DNA of 64,000 bases, taken from Halorutilus salinus. Lineage in GTDB: Archaea > Halobacteriota > Halobacteria > Halobacteriales > Halorutilaceae. The stretch is from positions 186,001 to 250,000 of the forward strand of contig NZ_RKLV01000002.1 of NCBI RefSeq assembly GCF_026242195.1, in the 5' to 3' direction. The position numbers were made by a program, and so were the translations under genes. Within the stretch, counting starts at the first letter, position 1. Each line of letters begins with the position of its first letter. The notes under the pieces were generated by a model, which saw only the letters and a list, made by a program, of their open reading frames with translations, had not been told where the DNA came from and searched no databases. Shown here one piece after another: positions 36,279 to 44,827 of this stretch.

Positions 36279-37169
36279 ATGCGCAGACCTTCGAGAGTAG
36301 CGACCTTTATAGACAAAGGAGGGACGGGGAAGACGACGGTCGCCGCACATCTCGGTGTCGCGCTCGCGGAGGCGGGCGAGGATGTCCTACTCGTCGACCT
36401 TGCGGGGAAGCAGGGCGACCTGAGCAAGCATTTCGGTCTCTGGGACGATGTGGAGGAGAGCATAGAGTCCGACGACGACTGGCCCAACATATCGACCGTA
36501 TTTCAGGACGAATGGGACATAATCGTCGAGAAGTTGGGCGAGGATGCCGTCGACGACCTGATACATGGAACCGACGAGGATATCGACGTCATACCCGCGC
36601 ATCCGGGTCTTGACTCGCTCGACGCCGAACTCGGCAACATCGACTCGCCGTCGGATCGTTATTCGCGTCTCGACGACTTCCTGACCGAGTACGTCGACCC
36701 TCTCGGCTACGATGTTGTCCTCGTCGACCTACCCGGGATTACAAACAACGTCACCTACAACGGTCTCTGGGCGGCGCGTAACGCCGTCGTCCCCGTTGAG
36801 GCGGGCGTCTTCGAGGCGAGTCAGCTTGAGGCGCTCGAACAGGATCTGGAGAAGATGGACGACAGCTTCGGCGTAACCGTCGACCTATCGATGGTCGTCC
36901 CCAACAAGATAGACCGACGTACGAAGCTCTCGAAGGAGTATCTGAAGGAGTTCCGCGACGCCTACCCCGACGTTCTCGGACGCCCTATACCCGTTTCACA
37001 GGAGATACGTAACGCCGCGAACGACGGACATACCGTCTTCGATGTAGACGAGCCTTCGAAGACCGGCGAACGCGCCTGCCGTCGTTTCGCCGAGAACGCC
37101 GAGGAGTTACGCGTACGTATCTCCGACGACGAACCGGTGCGACGTACGGAGGCGGTATCGGATGACTGA
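36279..37169 (+). CDS. ParA/MinD-type ATPase
   Basis: 296 residues. Deviant Walker A KGGTGKTT (about 14-21), switch DLAGKQGDLS, and the Walker B-like VVLVDLPGITNN. It is a ParA/Soj ATPase working on nucleoid or membrane. Its last codons overlap the next gene (ATGACTGA), a zinc-site protein, rather than a ParB. A helix-turn-helix ParB is not visible, so it is likely an orphan ParA that positions another cargo. Start ATG follows a short AT-rich leader. Confidence 0.85.
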   Translation: MRRPSRVATFIDKGGTGKTTVAAHLGVALAEAGEDVLLVDLAGKQGDLSKHFGLWDDVEESIESDDDWPNISTVFQDEWDIIVEKLGEDAVDDLIHGTDEDIDVIPAHPGLDSLDAELGNIDSPSDRYSRLDDFLTEYVDPLGYDVVLVDLPGITNNVTYNGLWAARNAVVPVEAGVFEASQLEALEQDLEKMDDSFGVTVDLSMVVPNKIDRRTKLSKEYLKEFRDAYPDVLGRPIPVSQEIRNAANDGHTVFDVDEPSKTGERACRRFAENAEELRVRISDDEPVRRTEAVSDD

Positions 37170-37575
37170 CGAGCTTGAGGAACTCAGGGAGAAGACATCC
37201 CGCGACGACAGGCTGAGCGAAACCGAAGAAGAAGACGAGGACGAGGAACCCGTCGCGTACACCCCCGTAGAGGACGTCGTCCTGCGCGAAAACGCCGACC
37301 AAGGCGTCAAGACACTCCGCGAACAGACGGAGCGGGGTGAGCGCGTCGAAGGCGACGACGAACCCGGTGAGGTCGTTCTTTCGCCTTACGACGAGCTTTT
37401 CGACGAGGACGCCGAGACGGTCGACGACCCTTACTGCGGAAACTGCGACCACGTCACGTTCAGGAAGCACAACGGCGAACCGGGTCCACACTGCTCGCTT
37501 CACGACCTCAAGACGCGTTTAGAGTCGAGCATGGTATGTGAGGAGTACGAGCCACAGACGGGCGGCGGCGGGTAA
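37162..37575 (+). CDS. acidic zinc-binding-like protein coupled to the ParA ATPase
   Basis: 137 residues. Very acidic disordered first two thirds (SETEEEDEDEEP and similar). The C-terminal part carries a metal-site pattern YCGNCDHVTF then HCSLH and a last Cys (MVCEEY), enough for one Zn. It overlaps the ParA gene by 8 bases, so they are translated together. Possibly the ParA partner or cargo adaptor. No known family recognised. Confidence 0.7.
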   Translation: MTDELEELREKTSRDDRLSETEEEDEDEEPVAYTPVEDVVLRENADQGVKTLREQTERGERVEGDDEPGEVVLSPYDELFDEDAETVDDPYCGNCDHVTFRKHNGEPGPHCSLHDLKTRLESSMVCEEYEPQTGGGG

Positions 37576-37625
37576 CTCATCGCTGTTCCGTCATTCTTAT
37601 TCGTCCCTCCCGCGTACCCGCTCTC

Positions 37626-37838
37626 ATGCAGGTAGAGCACTCGGGAACCGTCTTCTCCTTCGACTCCGAGGGCGTCGACATAGTACACGAGGGGCGTGAG
37701 TTCAGAATGCGCGCCGAGGTTATAGCACGCGCCGCCGACAAGGAGTACCTCGACGTTACCGACCACGAGGTGGCGCGTATGGTGAAGAAGGATATCGAAC
37801 TCGACTCGCCGTCCAAACGTATAGGCGACTGTCTCTGA
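37626..37838 (+). CDS. small conserved haloarchaeal protein
   Basis: 70 residues, mostly beta at the start (VEHSGTVFSFDSEGVDIV) then helix (DVTDHEVARMVKKDI). Acidic, soluble. Its TGA stop overlaps the ATG of RNase Z by one base, so the two are coupled. Known to me only as a recurring neighbour type in haloarchaea; function unknown. Confidence 0.7.
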   Translation: MQVEHSGTVFSFDSEGVDIVHEGREFRMRAEVIARAADKEYLDVTDHEVARMVKKDIELDSPSKRIGDCL

Positions 37839-38779
37839 TGTTCCGCGTCACGTTCCTCGGAACCGGCGGTTCGATACCCCAGACGAACCGTGCGCCCAGC
37901 GCCGTCGCGGTTGAGCGCGAGGGCGATCTGATGCTTTTCGACTGCGGCGAGGGAACACAGCGCCAGATGATGAGGTGCGGCACGGGTTTCACAGTCGACG
38001 ATATCTTCATAACCCACAAACACGGCGACCATCTCCTCGGTCTACCGGGTCTGACACAGACATGGACGTTCCAAGGGCGTGACGAACCCGTACGTATCTA
38101 CTGCCCCGAATCCGTCGCCGATCATGTCCGCGGCTGTGTCGCTCTCGCAGGGCACCGTCCGGCGTACGACGTCGATGTCAAGCCCGTCGGTGACGGCACT
38201 GTCGTCCGCAGGGACGGCTACGATGTCGTCGCTTTCGAAACCGACCACGGACGCGTCGACTCGGTCGGATACGCCGTCGTCGAGGACGAACGCAAGGGAC
38301 GTTTCGACCGCGAACGCGCAGAGGAACTCGGCGTCCCTCCGGGACCCATGTTCTCGACACTACACAACGGCGAGGCGGTTGAACTCGAAGACGGGACGGT
38401 CGTCGAACCCGAACAGGTCGTCGGCGAACCACGCCCCGGCAGGAAGTTCGTCTACACGGGCGACACACGTCCGACCGACCGCACCGTCGAGATGGCACGC
38501 GACGCATCGTTGCTCGTCCACGACGGTATGTTCGGTGACGACAAGAAGGATCGCGCCGTCGAGACGGGACATTCGACCGCACGCGAGGCGGCGGGGGTGG
38601 CGCGCGAGGCGGACGCCGAACTCCTCGCACTGACCCACGTGAGTTCACGTTACTCCGACGACGTTTCGCCCCTCAAGGCGGCGTCGCTTGACGAGTTCGC
38701 GGACTCTTTCGTCGCCTCCGACGGCGACGAGGTCGTTGTCGAGTACCCGGAGAAGGAGAGGGGGACGCGGCGCGTCTAA
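37838..38779 (+). CDS. rnz: ribonuclease Z
   Basis: 313 residues. Metallo-beta-lactamase motifs: FLGTGGSIPQTNRAPS, LFDCGEGTQRQM, THKHGDHLLGLPG (HxHxDH), YTGDTRPT and LTHVSSRY. The long-form region with LAGHRPAY and the GPMFSTLHNGEAV insert matches archaeal RNase Z. It cleaves the 3' trailer of pre-tRNA. Starts within the stop of the preceding small gene. Followed by a 140-base space. Confidence 0.95.
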   Translation: MFRVTFLGTGGSIPQTNRAPSAVAVEREGDLMLFDCGEGTQRQMMRCGTGFTVDDIFITHKHGDHLLGLPGLTQTWTFQGRDEPVRIYCPESVADHVRGCVALAGHRPAYDVDVKPVGDGTVVRRDGYDVVAFETDHGRVDSVGYAVVEDERKGRFDRERAEELGVPPGPMFSTLHNGEAVELEDGTVVEPEQVVGEPRPGRKFVYTGDTRPTDRTVEMARDASLLVHDGMFGDDKKDRAVETGHSTAREAAGVAREADAELLALTHVSSRYSDDVSPLKAASLDEFADSFVASDGDEVVVEYPEKERGTRRV

Positions 38780-38920
38780 GCTGTTGCGTCTCCGGGAGCG
38801 AACGCCGACGCGTATACGAGGACAGAAAACTAAACCACCGAACTTTCCTGCGTCCTGTAAGATATCTGACACCTCTGAGAGCAAAAAACATTCGTGGTTA
38901 GGGGCTGAGCTTTAACCGGT

Positions 38921-39643
38921 ATGGACAGCCTGCTGACCGTACACCGACGTTACGGCTATCTGGCGGCTATCACCTCTGGGAACAGAGACAAGAGTGCCGT
39001 GGCGGAATACCTCGGCAAGTCCTCCTCAACGGTACGTAAGCATCTCGGCGAACTCGCTGATCTCGGCGTTGTCGAAGAGACCGACGACGGATACACGCTC
39101 ACGAAGTACGGCGAAGTCGTACGCGCGAACCTGAAGGACGCTGAGCTTGCTTACGAAGCTGAGGAGATAATCGAAGCCCTTGATGCGCCGGCGGAGGTTC
39201 TCTCCCAAGGAAGGTACGTGCCCTCGCGTAAACACGTACCGAACAGCACTATCGGGGAGATCGGTGAACATGTCAAGAACGCGGACACGGTGCGCGGTCT
39301 CGTACCCGTTCTCTTCCCGCCGTACCTCGGTACCTACCACGGACAGGTGCTCGACGGCTTGGACGCCGAGTTCGTTATGGAGCGTGAAGTCCTCGAACAC
39401 ATACGTGACGAACACGGAGATCTGATGGACGAGGCATCCCAGAACGGAACACGGTTCTTCGTCACGGATAGTAATCTGTCCCACGGGCTGGCTCTGCTAG
39501 ACGAACACCGTGTCGGCGTTCTGGTTTACGACGACGACGGGCATGTGCTGGGGCGCGCGTCGTTCGCGTCGCGGAGCGCGCGCGAGCATTTTGAAGCGAT
39601 GTACGAGGGGTGCAAGGAAAACGCTGAGCGGTTCGAACCGTAG
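38921..39643 (+). CDS. FilR1-type winged-helix transcriptional regulator
   Basis: 240 residues. N-terminal winged helix (KSAVAEYLGKSSSTVRKHL, LGVVEETDDGYTLTKYG), then a sensory domain (about 100-235) resembling the FilR1/DUF1724 type found in methanogens and haloarchaea, ending FASRSAREHFEAMYEG. It sits at the left edge of an AT-richer island and immediately upstream of two identical 16-bp dyads, so it is the likely local repressor or activator. A GCTTTAACC box lies just before the start. Confidence 0.75.
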   Translation: MDSLLTVHRRYGYLAAITSGNRDKSAVAEYLGKSSSTVRKHLGELADLGVVEETDDGYTLTKYGEVVRANLKDAELAYEAEEIIEALDAPAEVLSQGRYVPSRKHVPNSTIGEIGEHVKNADTVRGLVPVLFPPYLGTYHGQVLDGLDAEFVMEREVLEHIRDEHGDLMDEASQNGTRFFVTDSNLSHGLALLDEHRVGVLVYDDDGHVLGRASFASRSAREHFEAMYEGCKENAERFEP

Positions 39644-39649
39644 TTTCCG

Positions 39650-39694
39650 CGCCAAAGTTTTGGCGTACAAACCGTTCTCGCCAAAGTTTTGGCG
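39650..39694 (+). promoter_or_regulatory. two identical 16-bp dyads CGCCAAAGTTTTGGCG
   Basis: Copies at 39650-39665 and 39679-39694, identical, 29 bases apart (about three helical turns), each a 7-bp inverted repeat CGCCAAA/TTTGGCG around GT. They lie between the FilR1-type gene and the promoter of the 39756 operon, whose TATA box GGCTATATAATCC starts at 39721. Probably cooperative operator sites. A further half site (TTTCGCC) follows. Confidence 0.75.
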
Positions 39695-39755
39695 AAACCG
39701 GGGGTGTTTCGCCACGTCCATGGCTATATAATCCTGGGGTTAAGTTAGAGAAGAT

Positions 39756-40634
39756 ATGGTTGAGAAAGACCAACAAGGAGATAGCGTAGACAGAAGAACG
39801 GTACTTAAATCTGCGGGCGTTGCGGCTAGTGCGGTTACCGGTATGAGCGGAGTTGAAGTAGTGAGAGCAGACAACGATGATTTTTATCTTGGTGAGACCA
39901 CGCTGATAGAGACGGCTGTTGAACACAGAGGTGTAGATGAATATCGATATCCTGTGGGAGTAAACTGCCACGTAAGCCACGGTCACGTTATTGATAAGAA
40001 AAATAACAGGGTCACGCTTACAACTACTGGAACAGACGTGTTTGATGGGCGGGAAACAATTATGTCTTCTCCTGGAGGATACGAGAATACCCCGCGTGCT
40101 CGGCTGCTTGACTCAGAACCACGGAACGGTGTTGTTGTTGAGTCATACTGGTCAGGCACAGTAAAAAAGAGTCTGAAAACCGACCAGAAGGAAACTCCTG
40201 TAACACCTGAAGTCTCTGTAGAGGGAAGTAGAGCAACACTAAACACCGAACAGCACACTCTATCTGTTGGACCTGACGAAGAAAAAACCGTAGAATTAGG
40301 TACCCGTAGAGTCATGGCTAGAGCCAGAGGCGATTCAACCAGAACGATCGATGATCCATTCTCTGACGAAGGTACGATGAAAGTGATGGTCCCAGGAGAC
40401 GTAGAGGAAATTAAAATAGAGACTGTAATAAAGATGAGGAACCATGGTAGACTCTCCGTGTACGGTTCTTCTGACGCCAAGATATTTCCTATGGAATCAG
40501 ACAATCCGTATGCAAAGAACCGGGTTAGTTCCATACTGAATGTAGACCCTAATAAAGCACAGACTGCGTCCTCTGGTAATACGGAGTCTAAGACAGGTGA
40601 TTTATTAGTTGTTGCTGGAGGTGATAATGAATGA
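39756..40634 (+). CDS. Tat-exported protein coupled to a metalloprotease, unknown function
   Basis: 292 residues. N-terminal DRRTVLKSAGVAASAV is a twin-arginine signal (about residues 12-38). The rest is beta-rich with no motif I recognise; it ends GGDNE. Base composition and codon use (many AGA, ATA, AAT) are clearly more AT-rich than neighbours, a sign of transfer. TATA box 39721-39733 fits a start at 39756. The stop overlaps the protease ATG (ATGA), so the two are made together. It could be a chaperone, propeptide or Tat carrier for the protease. Confidence 0.7.
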   Translation: MVEKDQQGDSVDRRTVLKSAGVAASAVTGMSGVEVVRADNDDFYLGETTLIETAVEHRGVDEYRYPVGVNCHVSHGHVIDKKNNRVTLTTTGTDVFDGRETIMSSPGGYENTPRARLLDSEPRNGVVVESYWSGTVKKSLKTDQKETPVTPEVSVEGSRATLNTEQHTLSVGPDEEKTVELGTRRVMARARGDSTRTIDDPFSDEGTMKVMVPGDVEEIKIETVIKMRNHGRLSVYGSSDAKIFPMESDNPYAKNRVSSILNVDPNKAQTASSGNTESKTGDLLVVAGGDNE

Positions 40635-41305
40635 GCAACTACATAGCCATCCTTGGAACTCAGGCATTCCATGACCAGTGGAGTTCTTCTGACAGTAAGT
40701 TGGTGGATATAAGAGAATGGTGCGAAGACGTGTGGGCAAACGAAATAAGTCCCAACGGTAATTACGGGGCGAGCTTCGCGGACTGGTCTGAGGGAGCAAT
40801 TGCTGTTCCTGATAGTGCGTTTGAGGATGACAACATAGATGATTTGTCTATCAGGCGAGATAATGCTAATGACTGGTTAAGAGACTACTGGCAGTATTAT
40901 GACAATTATGTTGCTATAATAGTCATTGATGATTGGGGGCAGGATGATGATAAACTGGGTATTGCACTCAATAGTCAAGCAGGATCCTGTTGTAACAGAG
41001 CAGCTATCGTTGATGCGCGCGCAGACCGTAATGGGAATTTGCCATCCAATCTAGAAAATGTGGGTTCTGAAGGAATCGCGGCTCACGAACTTGTGCACCT
41101 GTATGGTGCACAACACACAGATGGGTCTACTCAGGACGGAGGATGGTTCAACCCTGATGAGGCAAGTATAATAGCTGTGCCTTCGGATCCGATTGGATGT
41201 GCAGATAATGGGAGTTTAGACGAAATAATAAGTTGGTATAGTGATTGTACGGTTAACGAGGTGCAAGATCATATAGACAGTGAAGATAGCATAGAACCAC
41301 TATAG
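40631..41305 (+). CDS. metzincin-like zinc metalloprotease without signal peptide
   Basis: 224 residues. HELVHLYGAQHTD (about 150-162) is the extended HExxHxxGxxH zinc motif of metzincins. Cys residues (EWCEDV, GSCCNRA, IGCADNG, SDCTVN) hint at disulfides, so an extracellular site. Yet the chain starts MSNYIAILGTQAFHDQW with no signal. Export on the Tat-signalled partner upstream (hitchhiking) is a possible explanation. AT-rich like the previous gene. No match to the classical halolysin (subtilisin) type. Confidence 0.75.
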   Translation: MSNYIAILGTQAFHDQWSSSDSKLVDIREWCEDVWANEISPNGNYGASFADWSEGAIAVPDSAFEDDNIDDLSIRRDNANDWLRDYWQYYDNYVAIIVIDDWGQDDDKLGIALNSQAGSCCNRAAIVDARADRNGNLPSNLENVGSEGIAAHELVHLYGAQHTDGSTQDGGWFNPDEASIIAVPSDPIGCADNGSLDEIISWYSDCTVNEVQDHIDSEDSIEPL

Positions 41306-41683
41306 ATGAAACGAAGAAAGTTCATCTCGGCGTCGGCGGTCTTTCTCGCCACGGGCTGTCTCGGGAACGACGAGAACCATGAACTGAGGGAGAGTGAGTT
41401 TGAACCTATAGATCTGGTACTGGATAACCCGGATAGGGAAAACACGACCGTGTCGGTTGAAATAACACAGGACGGTAGGACAGTATACTCTGATGAGTTA
41501 GAGGCTACGCGGGACGATAGCACGAGGGTGGAAAGCGTCATAGAAGAAGAGGGGGAGTATGTGGTGCGCGCCGAACTGAACGGGATGAGCGAAACCGAAA
41601 ACCTCCGTATTTCGAGTACGACTGCGGCAATTTACATACTCCCCGGTAACGAAACGATTGAAGTTACAGTTGGAGTAGAGTAA
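41306..41683 (+). CDS. small lipoprotein of the protease operon
   Basis: 125 residues. Signal KRRKFISASAVFLATGCLGN with lipobox Cys about 18. The remainder looks like a single beta-sandwich (alternating hydrophobics, TTVSVEITQDGRTVYSDELE). The ATG begins directly after the protease stop, so it belongs to the same operon. It might be an inhibitor or immunity factor, or a surface anchor for the protease. Family unknown. Confidence 0.7.
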   Translation: MKRRKFISASAVFLATGCLGNDENHELRESEFEPIDLVLDNPDRENTTVSVEITQDGRTVYSDELEATRDDSTRVESVIEEEGEYVVRAELNGMSETENLRISSTTAAIYILPGNETIEVTVGVE

Positions 41684-41700
41684 ACGGCGGCTAAACAGAA

Positions 41701-42630
41701 ATGATATCCAACTCACGGTTTCCGGAGTCTATACCCTACCTTCTTCTAACCCTCGGCGTTCTTTTTGGTCTATCGCCGCTTCTGAACCTCGGCGGAGTTA
41801 GCTTACTACCTCTATCCCCGTCCTACGTCACAGCGGGAGCCTTCGGTTGGCTCTACGTCCGAGGTATGGTCAGGCGAAACTCGTACGTGCTGGCGGTTCC
41901 GGCGGTGACATTTCTCATCCTCACAGGCATGTGGCTGTACTTTGAGCTTTCCAGCCCCTACTGTCTGAGCGCGGAAGGCGTCGTGTCGTACGGCAGTATA
42001 TCCCTCTTCTTCGTCCTTGGACAGACGGCGAAGAAGAAGGAGTGGGTCTACTTCGGTGCGTCGGGACTTGCTTACCTCGTATGTACGTATACCGTAGCTT
42101 CCGGTCTTCCCGGCGCGGGCTGGGGTGGAGTTAACCCTGTCTCGCTTGGTCTTACGCTCGTTCCTGTCCTTGTTCCGGGTATACCTATCGCTGTAGCAAC
42201 CTATCTTCTACTGCGCGGCGATCCGAGCAGGAAAGACCGCGTCTACCTCGGCACCGCGGTACTGGCTTACGCTGTCTGGGTAGTGGTCGGATCCGGTACT
42301 GTCCAGCTTGTACTTGACCCCCGGCCGGTGTTCCATCTACTTGTTCTCGTCCTTAGCTTAGGAATACCGCGCGCCGTGGTGCCCCGTCTTCTACCCGACG
42401 ACGCATCGAAGAGGGAGGAGCGGGCTTACCTCGGTGCCGCCGTGGTGGCTTACGCCCTCTGGATCCCTCTGTTTACCGTTGGCGTACTACCGCTGTTATA
42501 CTCATGGACAGGTGCTGTTGTACTCGCACTCACGCTCGGCGCGGGGATACCGCTCGGTGTAGTGGGGTACCTCGTACCGAACAACGGACGCCGACAACAA
42601 ACAGTCAGGGAACCGGGACATGGAAACTAA
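41701..42630 (+). CDS. multi-pass membrane protein, paralogue 1 of 3
   Basis: 309 residues, about nine to ten hydrophobic segments. N-terminal ESIPYLLLTLGVLFGLSPLL matches the starts of the next two proteins. About residues 40-85 (YVTAGAFGWLYVRGMVRR, then LAVPAVTFLILTGMWLYF) are nearly identical to paralogue 3. It looks like a repeated domain of 4 to 5 helices, here at least doubled. Starts 17 bases after the lipoprotein. Function unknown. Confidence 0.65.
   Translation: MISNSRFPESIPYLLLTLGVLFGLSPLLNLGGVSLLPLSPSYVTAGAFGWLYVRGMVRRNSYVLAVPAVTFLILTGMWLYFELSSPYCLSAEGVVSYGSISLFFVLGQTAKKKEWVYFGASGLAYLVCTYTVASGLPGAGWGGVNPVSLGLTLVPVLVPGIPIAVATYLLLRGDPSRKDRVYLGTAVLAYAVWVVVGSGTVQLVLDPRPVFHLLVLVLSLGIPRAVVPRLLPDDASKREERAYLGAAVVAYALWIPLFTVGVLPLLYSWTGAVVLALTLGAGIPLGVVGYLVPNNGRRQQTVREPGHGN
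41822..41942 (+). repeat. near-identical DNA segment shared with 43353-43479
   Basis: About 120 bases that match 43353-43479 closely: TACGTCACAGCGGGAGCCTT, CGTGCTGGCGGTTCCGGCGG and ATGTGGCTGTACTT all recur. The match is at the DNA level, including third positions, unlike the remaining diverged sequence of the two genes. Confidence 0.75.
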
Positions 42631-43222
42631 CCTTCGTATCACGGATCTCCTCCCGTATCTACTCATAGCCCTCGGCGTGCTACTCTACCTGTCGCCTTTA
42701 GCACCGTTGCCGCTGGACAAGACCGAGGACTTCCTCGTTCTCACAGCACCGCACTACGTGGTGGCAGGTCTTCTCACGCTGTTCGCCGCACGCGGTAGAG
42801 GCGACGTGCGTCTGCACATGGTAGCGGCTCCCGTAGTAGCCTTCGCCGCTTCGGCTGGTATGCTTCTGCTGAGTATGTTGCTCATACCTGAACCGCCCGC
42901 CGGTTTCGGTACTCCGCCGTACTGGCCGGAGGTCTTGGAAATCATCGCGTACTCGGTCGTCTCTCTAATCTTTTCGCTTGGGATAGCTATACGCGCACGG
43001 AAAGTAGGGTACGTAGGCATGATACTGTTGGTGTACGTGGGTGCCGTCCAGTTTGTCGCGGTACGTGTTCTTAACGGTGAGGGTGGTGCCAGTTTGGGGG
43101 AAGTCGCCGGTCTTTTTATAGCGACCGTGGTGCCTTTCGTCGCCGGTCTTCCGCTCGGAGTCGTCGGATATCTCCGGTACGGTAAATATGAACGAGCCAG
43201 CACGTCGAATACCGAAACATGA
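42620..43222 (+). CDS. multi-pass membrane protein, paralogue 2 of 3
   Basis: 200 residues, five or six hydrophobic segments. N-terminal TDLLPYLLIALGVLLYLSPL, then ALPLDK-type linker and HYVVAGLLTLFAARGRG, aligning with paralogues 1 and 3 but more diverged. It overlaps the preceding gene by 11 bases and the following by 4, so all three are coupled. No catalytic motif seen. Confidence 0.65.
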   Translation: METNLRITDLLPYLLIALGVLLYLSPLAPLPLDKTEDFLVLTAPHYVVAGLLTLFAARGRGDVRLHMVAAPVVAFAASAGMLLLSMLLIPEPPAGFGTPPYWPEVLEIIAYSVVSLIFSLGIAIRARKVGYVGMILLVYVGAVQFVAVRVLNGEGGASLGEVAGLFIATVVPFVAGLPLGVVGYLRYGKYERASTSNTET

Positions 43223-43758
43223 ACCTCGACTCTCGTATCTCAGCTATTCTCCCGTACCCGCTCCTGCTTATAGGAATCCTGCTCTACGTATCCCCGTTCG
43301 TACCTGTTCTGAACCACTACGATGCTTCCTACGATCTGGTATTCGTGGCTCCCTCTTACGTCACAGCGGGAGCCTTCGGTTGGCTGTATATGCGAGGGAA
43401 GATAGAGAAAGACTCATACGTGCTGGCGGTTCCGGCGGTGACCTTTCTCCTTCTCACAGGTATGTGGCTGTACTTCGACTTCCCCGGACCGTACGCGGTA
43501 ACCGCGCGTTTCGTCTTCGGGTTCGGCTCTCTCTCCTTCCTGTACGTTACAGGACACGTAGCGGGGGTCGGAGACCGGATTTACGCCGCCGCCTCCGTGG
43601 TGGCTTACGCAGTCTGCCTTTCTGTGGTGGTCGTACTTCCCCCGTTCGACCCATGGATGTTTCTTTCGCTGTTTCTCGTATCCGTGGTCACGCTAGTTTC
43701 GGGGGTTCCGCTTGCGTTGGTAGGCTACGTCCTATCCGGCGTATCAACAGGTTCCTGA
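43219..43758 (+). CDS. multi-pass membrane protein, paralogue 3 of 3
   Basis: 179 residues, five or so hydrophobic segments. Starts within the stop of paralogue 2 (ATGA). Shares with paralogue 1 the core YVTAGAFGWLY...SYVLAVPAVTFLLLTGMWLYF, with near-identical DNA, showing a recent duplication or gene conversion. It ends 27 bases before the convergent deacylase. Function unknown. Confidence 0.65.
   Translation: MNLDSRISAILPYPLLLIGILLYVSPFVPVLNHYDASYDLVFVAPSYVTAGAFGWLYMRGKIEKDSYVLAVPAVTFLLLTGMWLYFDFPGPYAVTARFVFGFGSLSFLYVTGHVAGVGDRIYAAASVVAYAVCLSVVVVLPPFDPWMFLSLFLVSVVTLVSGVPLALVGYVLSGVSTGS
43353..43479 (+). repeat. near-identical DNA segment shared with 41822-41942
   Basis: Second copy, in paralogue 3. 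Because synonymous sites are also mostly the same over about 120 bases, gene conversion or a very recent duplication of this segment is likely. Confidence 0.75.
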
Positions 43759-43785
43759 TGAGGCGGGAGGTTCGGATCTTCTAAT

Positions 43786-44748
43786 TCAGAACCGCTCCAA
43801 CCCCGTCGCAACGCTCATCACGTACTCACCCGTCGCAACCATCGGTAGTCTACGCGTCCGCCAGACGACACCGTTCACCGAAGAGTCGACCGTCTCCTTC
43901 GTCTCGCCGAAGACGTCGGTGACCTCGAAGAGAGCGTCCCCCTTGCCGACCTCGTCGTACAGATCGGCGTGTCTTTCAACCAGACCACCGCTGTCGGCGT
44001 GGAAGACTTCGAACTCCTTTGCGCGGAGCTGTTCGTCCGGCGTCGTGGGTTCGCCTTCGAGGAATCCGTACCCCTTGAGGACGTTGAAGACACCGCGTAC
44101 ACCCGTCTCTACTGACCCTCTGTCCCATCCGACGGCACCGCCGAGTTCGGGGTCGACGAGAGGGACGCCGTCTTCGGGTGCGGCGCGCGCCAACTGCCCC
44201 TTGGGACCCTTCTTGTCGAGGACGTACTCCGTCCCGAAGGTACGTGCGAGTTCGAGGCATTCGTCGTGGAGACGGTGACCACGTCCGCAACGGACGCGTA
44301 CCTCGTCTATCATACGGCTTGTCGAACCCTGATGGAGATCCAGACCGAGGTCGGCGCGCTCTGCACCGTTCTCGTAGACGAGGTTGGCGAGACGTTCGCT
44401 ACTCGAACCGTCGGCGTCACCCGGAAACGCACGGTTGAGCTTGGTGCTATCGACGGGGTTCTTGTGCTCCGCCATCTGAAAGCCGTGGTAGTTTAGGACG
44501 CCGACGACGAGTATCTGTCCCGTGAGTTCGTCGGCGTCGAGACGCCGGGTTACCTCGCGCACGACACCGACGCCGTTTAGCTCGTCGCCGTCGCTTCCCG
44601 CCTGTACGTAGAGCGTTTCGCCTTCCTCAGCACCGTTTACGACCGCAACCGGAAGACCGAAGCCGGAGCCGTCGCGCGTCTCTCCGGCGGTTAGTATCCC
44701 CGTGTCGATCTCACCCGGTGCGGCTCGCGCAGACCCGAACTCAGCCAT
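43786..44748 (-). CDS. succinylglutamate desuccinylase/aspartoacylase-family deacylase
   Basis: 320 residues, M14-type zinc peptidase-like deacylase. AGSDGDELNGVGVVREV stands at the first metal motif. The usual HGxE His is Asp here, as I recall for haloarchaeal members. NYHGFQMAEHKNPVDSTKLN, LDLHQGSTSRMIDEVRVRCG (the second metal His) and a C-terminal beta domain (KTVDSSVNGVVWRTR-type) follow. It would deacylate an N-acyl amino acid. Divergent from crtD with 79 bases between. Confidence 0.8.
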   Translation of the reverse strand: MAEFGSARAAPGEIDTGILTAGETRDGSGFGLPVAVVNGAEEGETLYVQAGSDGDELNGVGVVREVTRRLDADELTGQILVVGVLNYHGFQMAEHKNPVDSTKLNRAFPGDADGSSSERLANLVYENGAERADLGLDLHQGSTSRMIDEVRVRCGRGHRLHDECLELARTFGTEYVLDKKGPKGQLARAAPEDGVPLVDPELGGAVGWDRGSVETGVRGVFNVLKGYGFLEGEPTTPDEQLRAKEFEVFHADSGGLVERHADLYDEVGKGDALFEVTDVFGETKETVDSSVNGVVWRTRRLPMVATGEYVMSVATGLERF

Positions 44749-44827
44749 CTACACGGATATGTCGGGCATGTAACATTACTTTCCCGGTTCGAAGCACGTT
44801 TATGTCTTGGGCGCAACTGATCTGTAA

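Noticed and set aside
43786-44748. Apparent loss of the zinc His in SDGDE of the deacylase
   Set aside because: Haloarchaeal members I recall also read SDGxE here, so this is probably a family trait rather than a damaged site.
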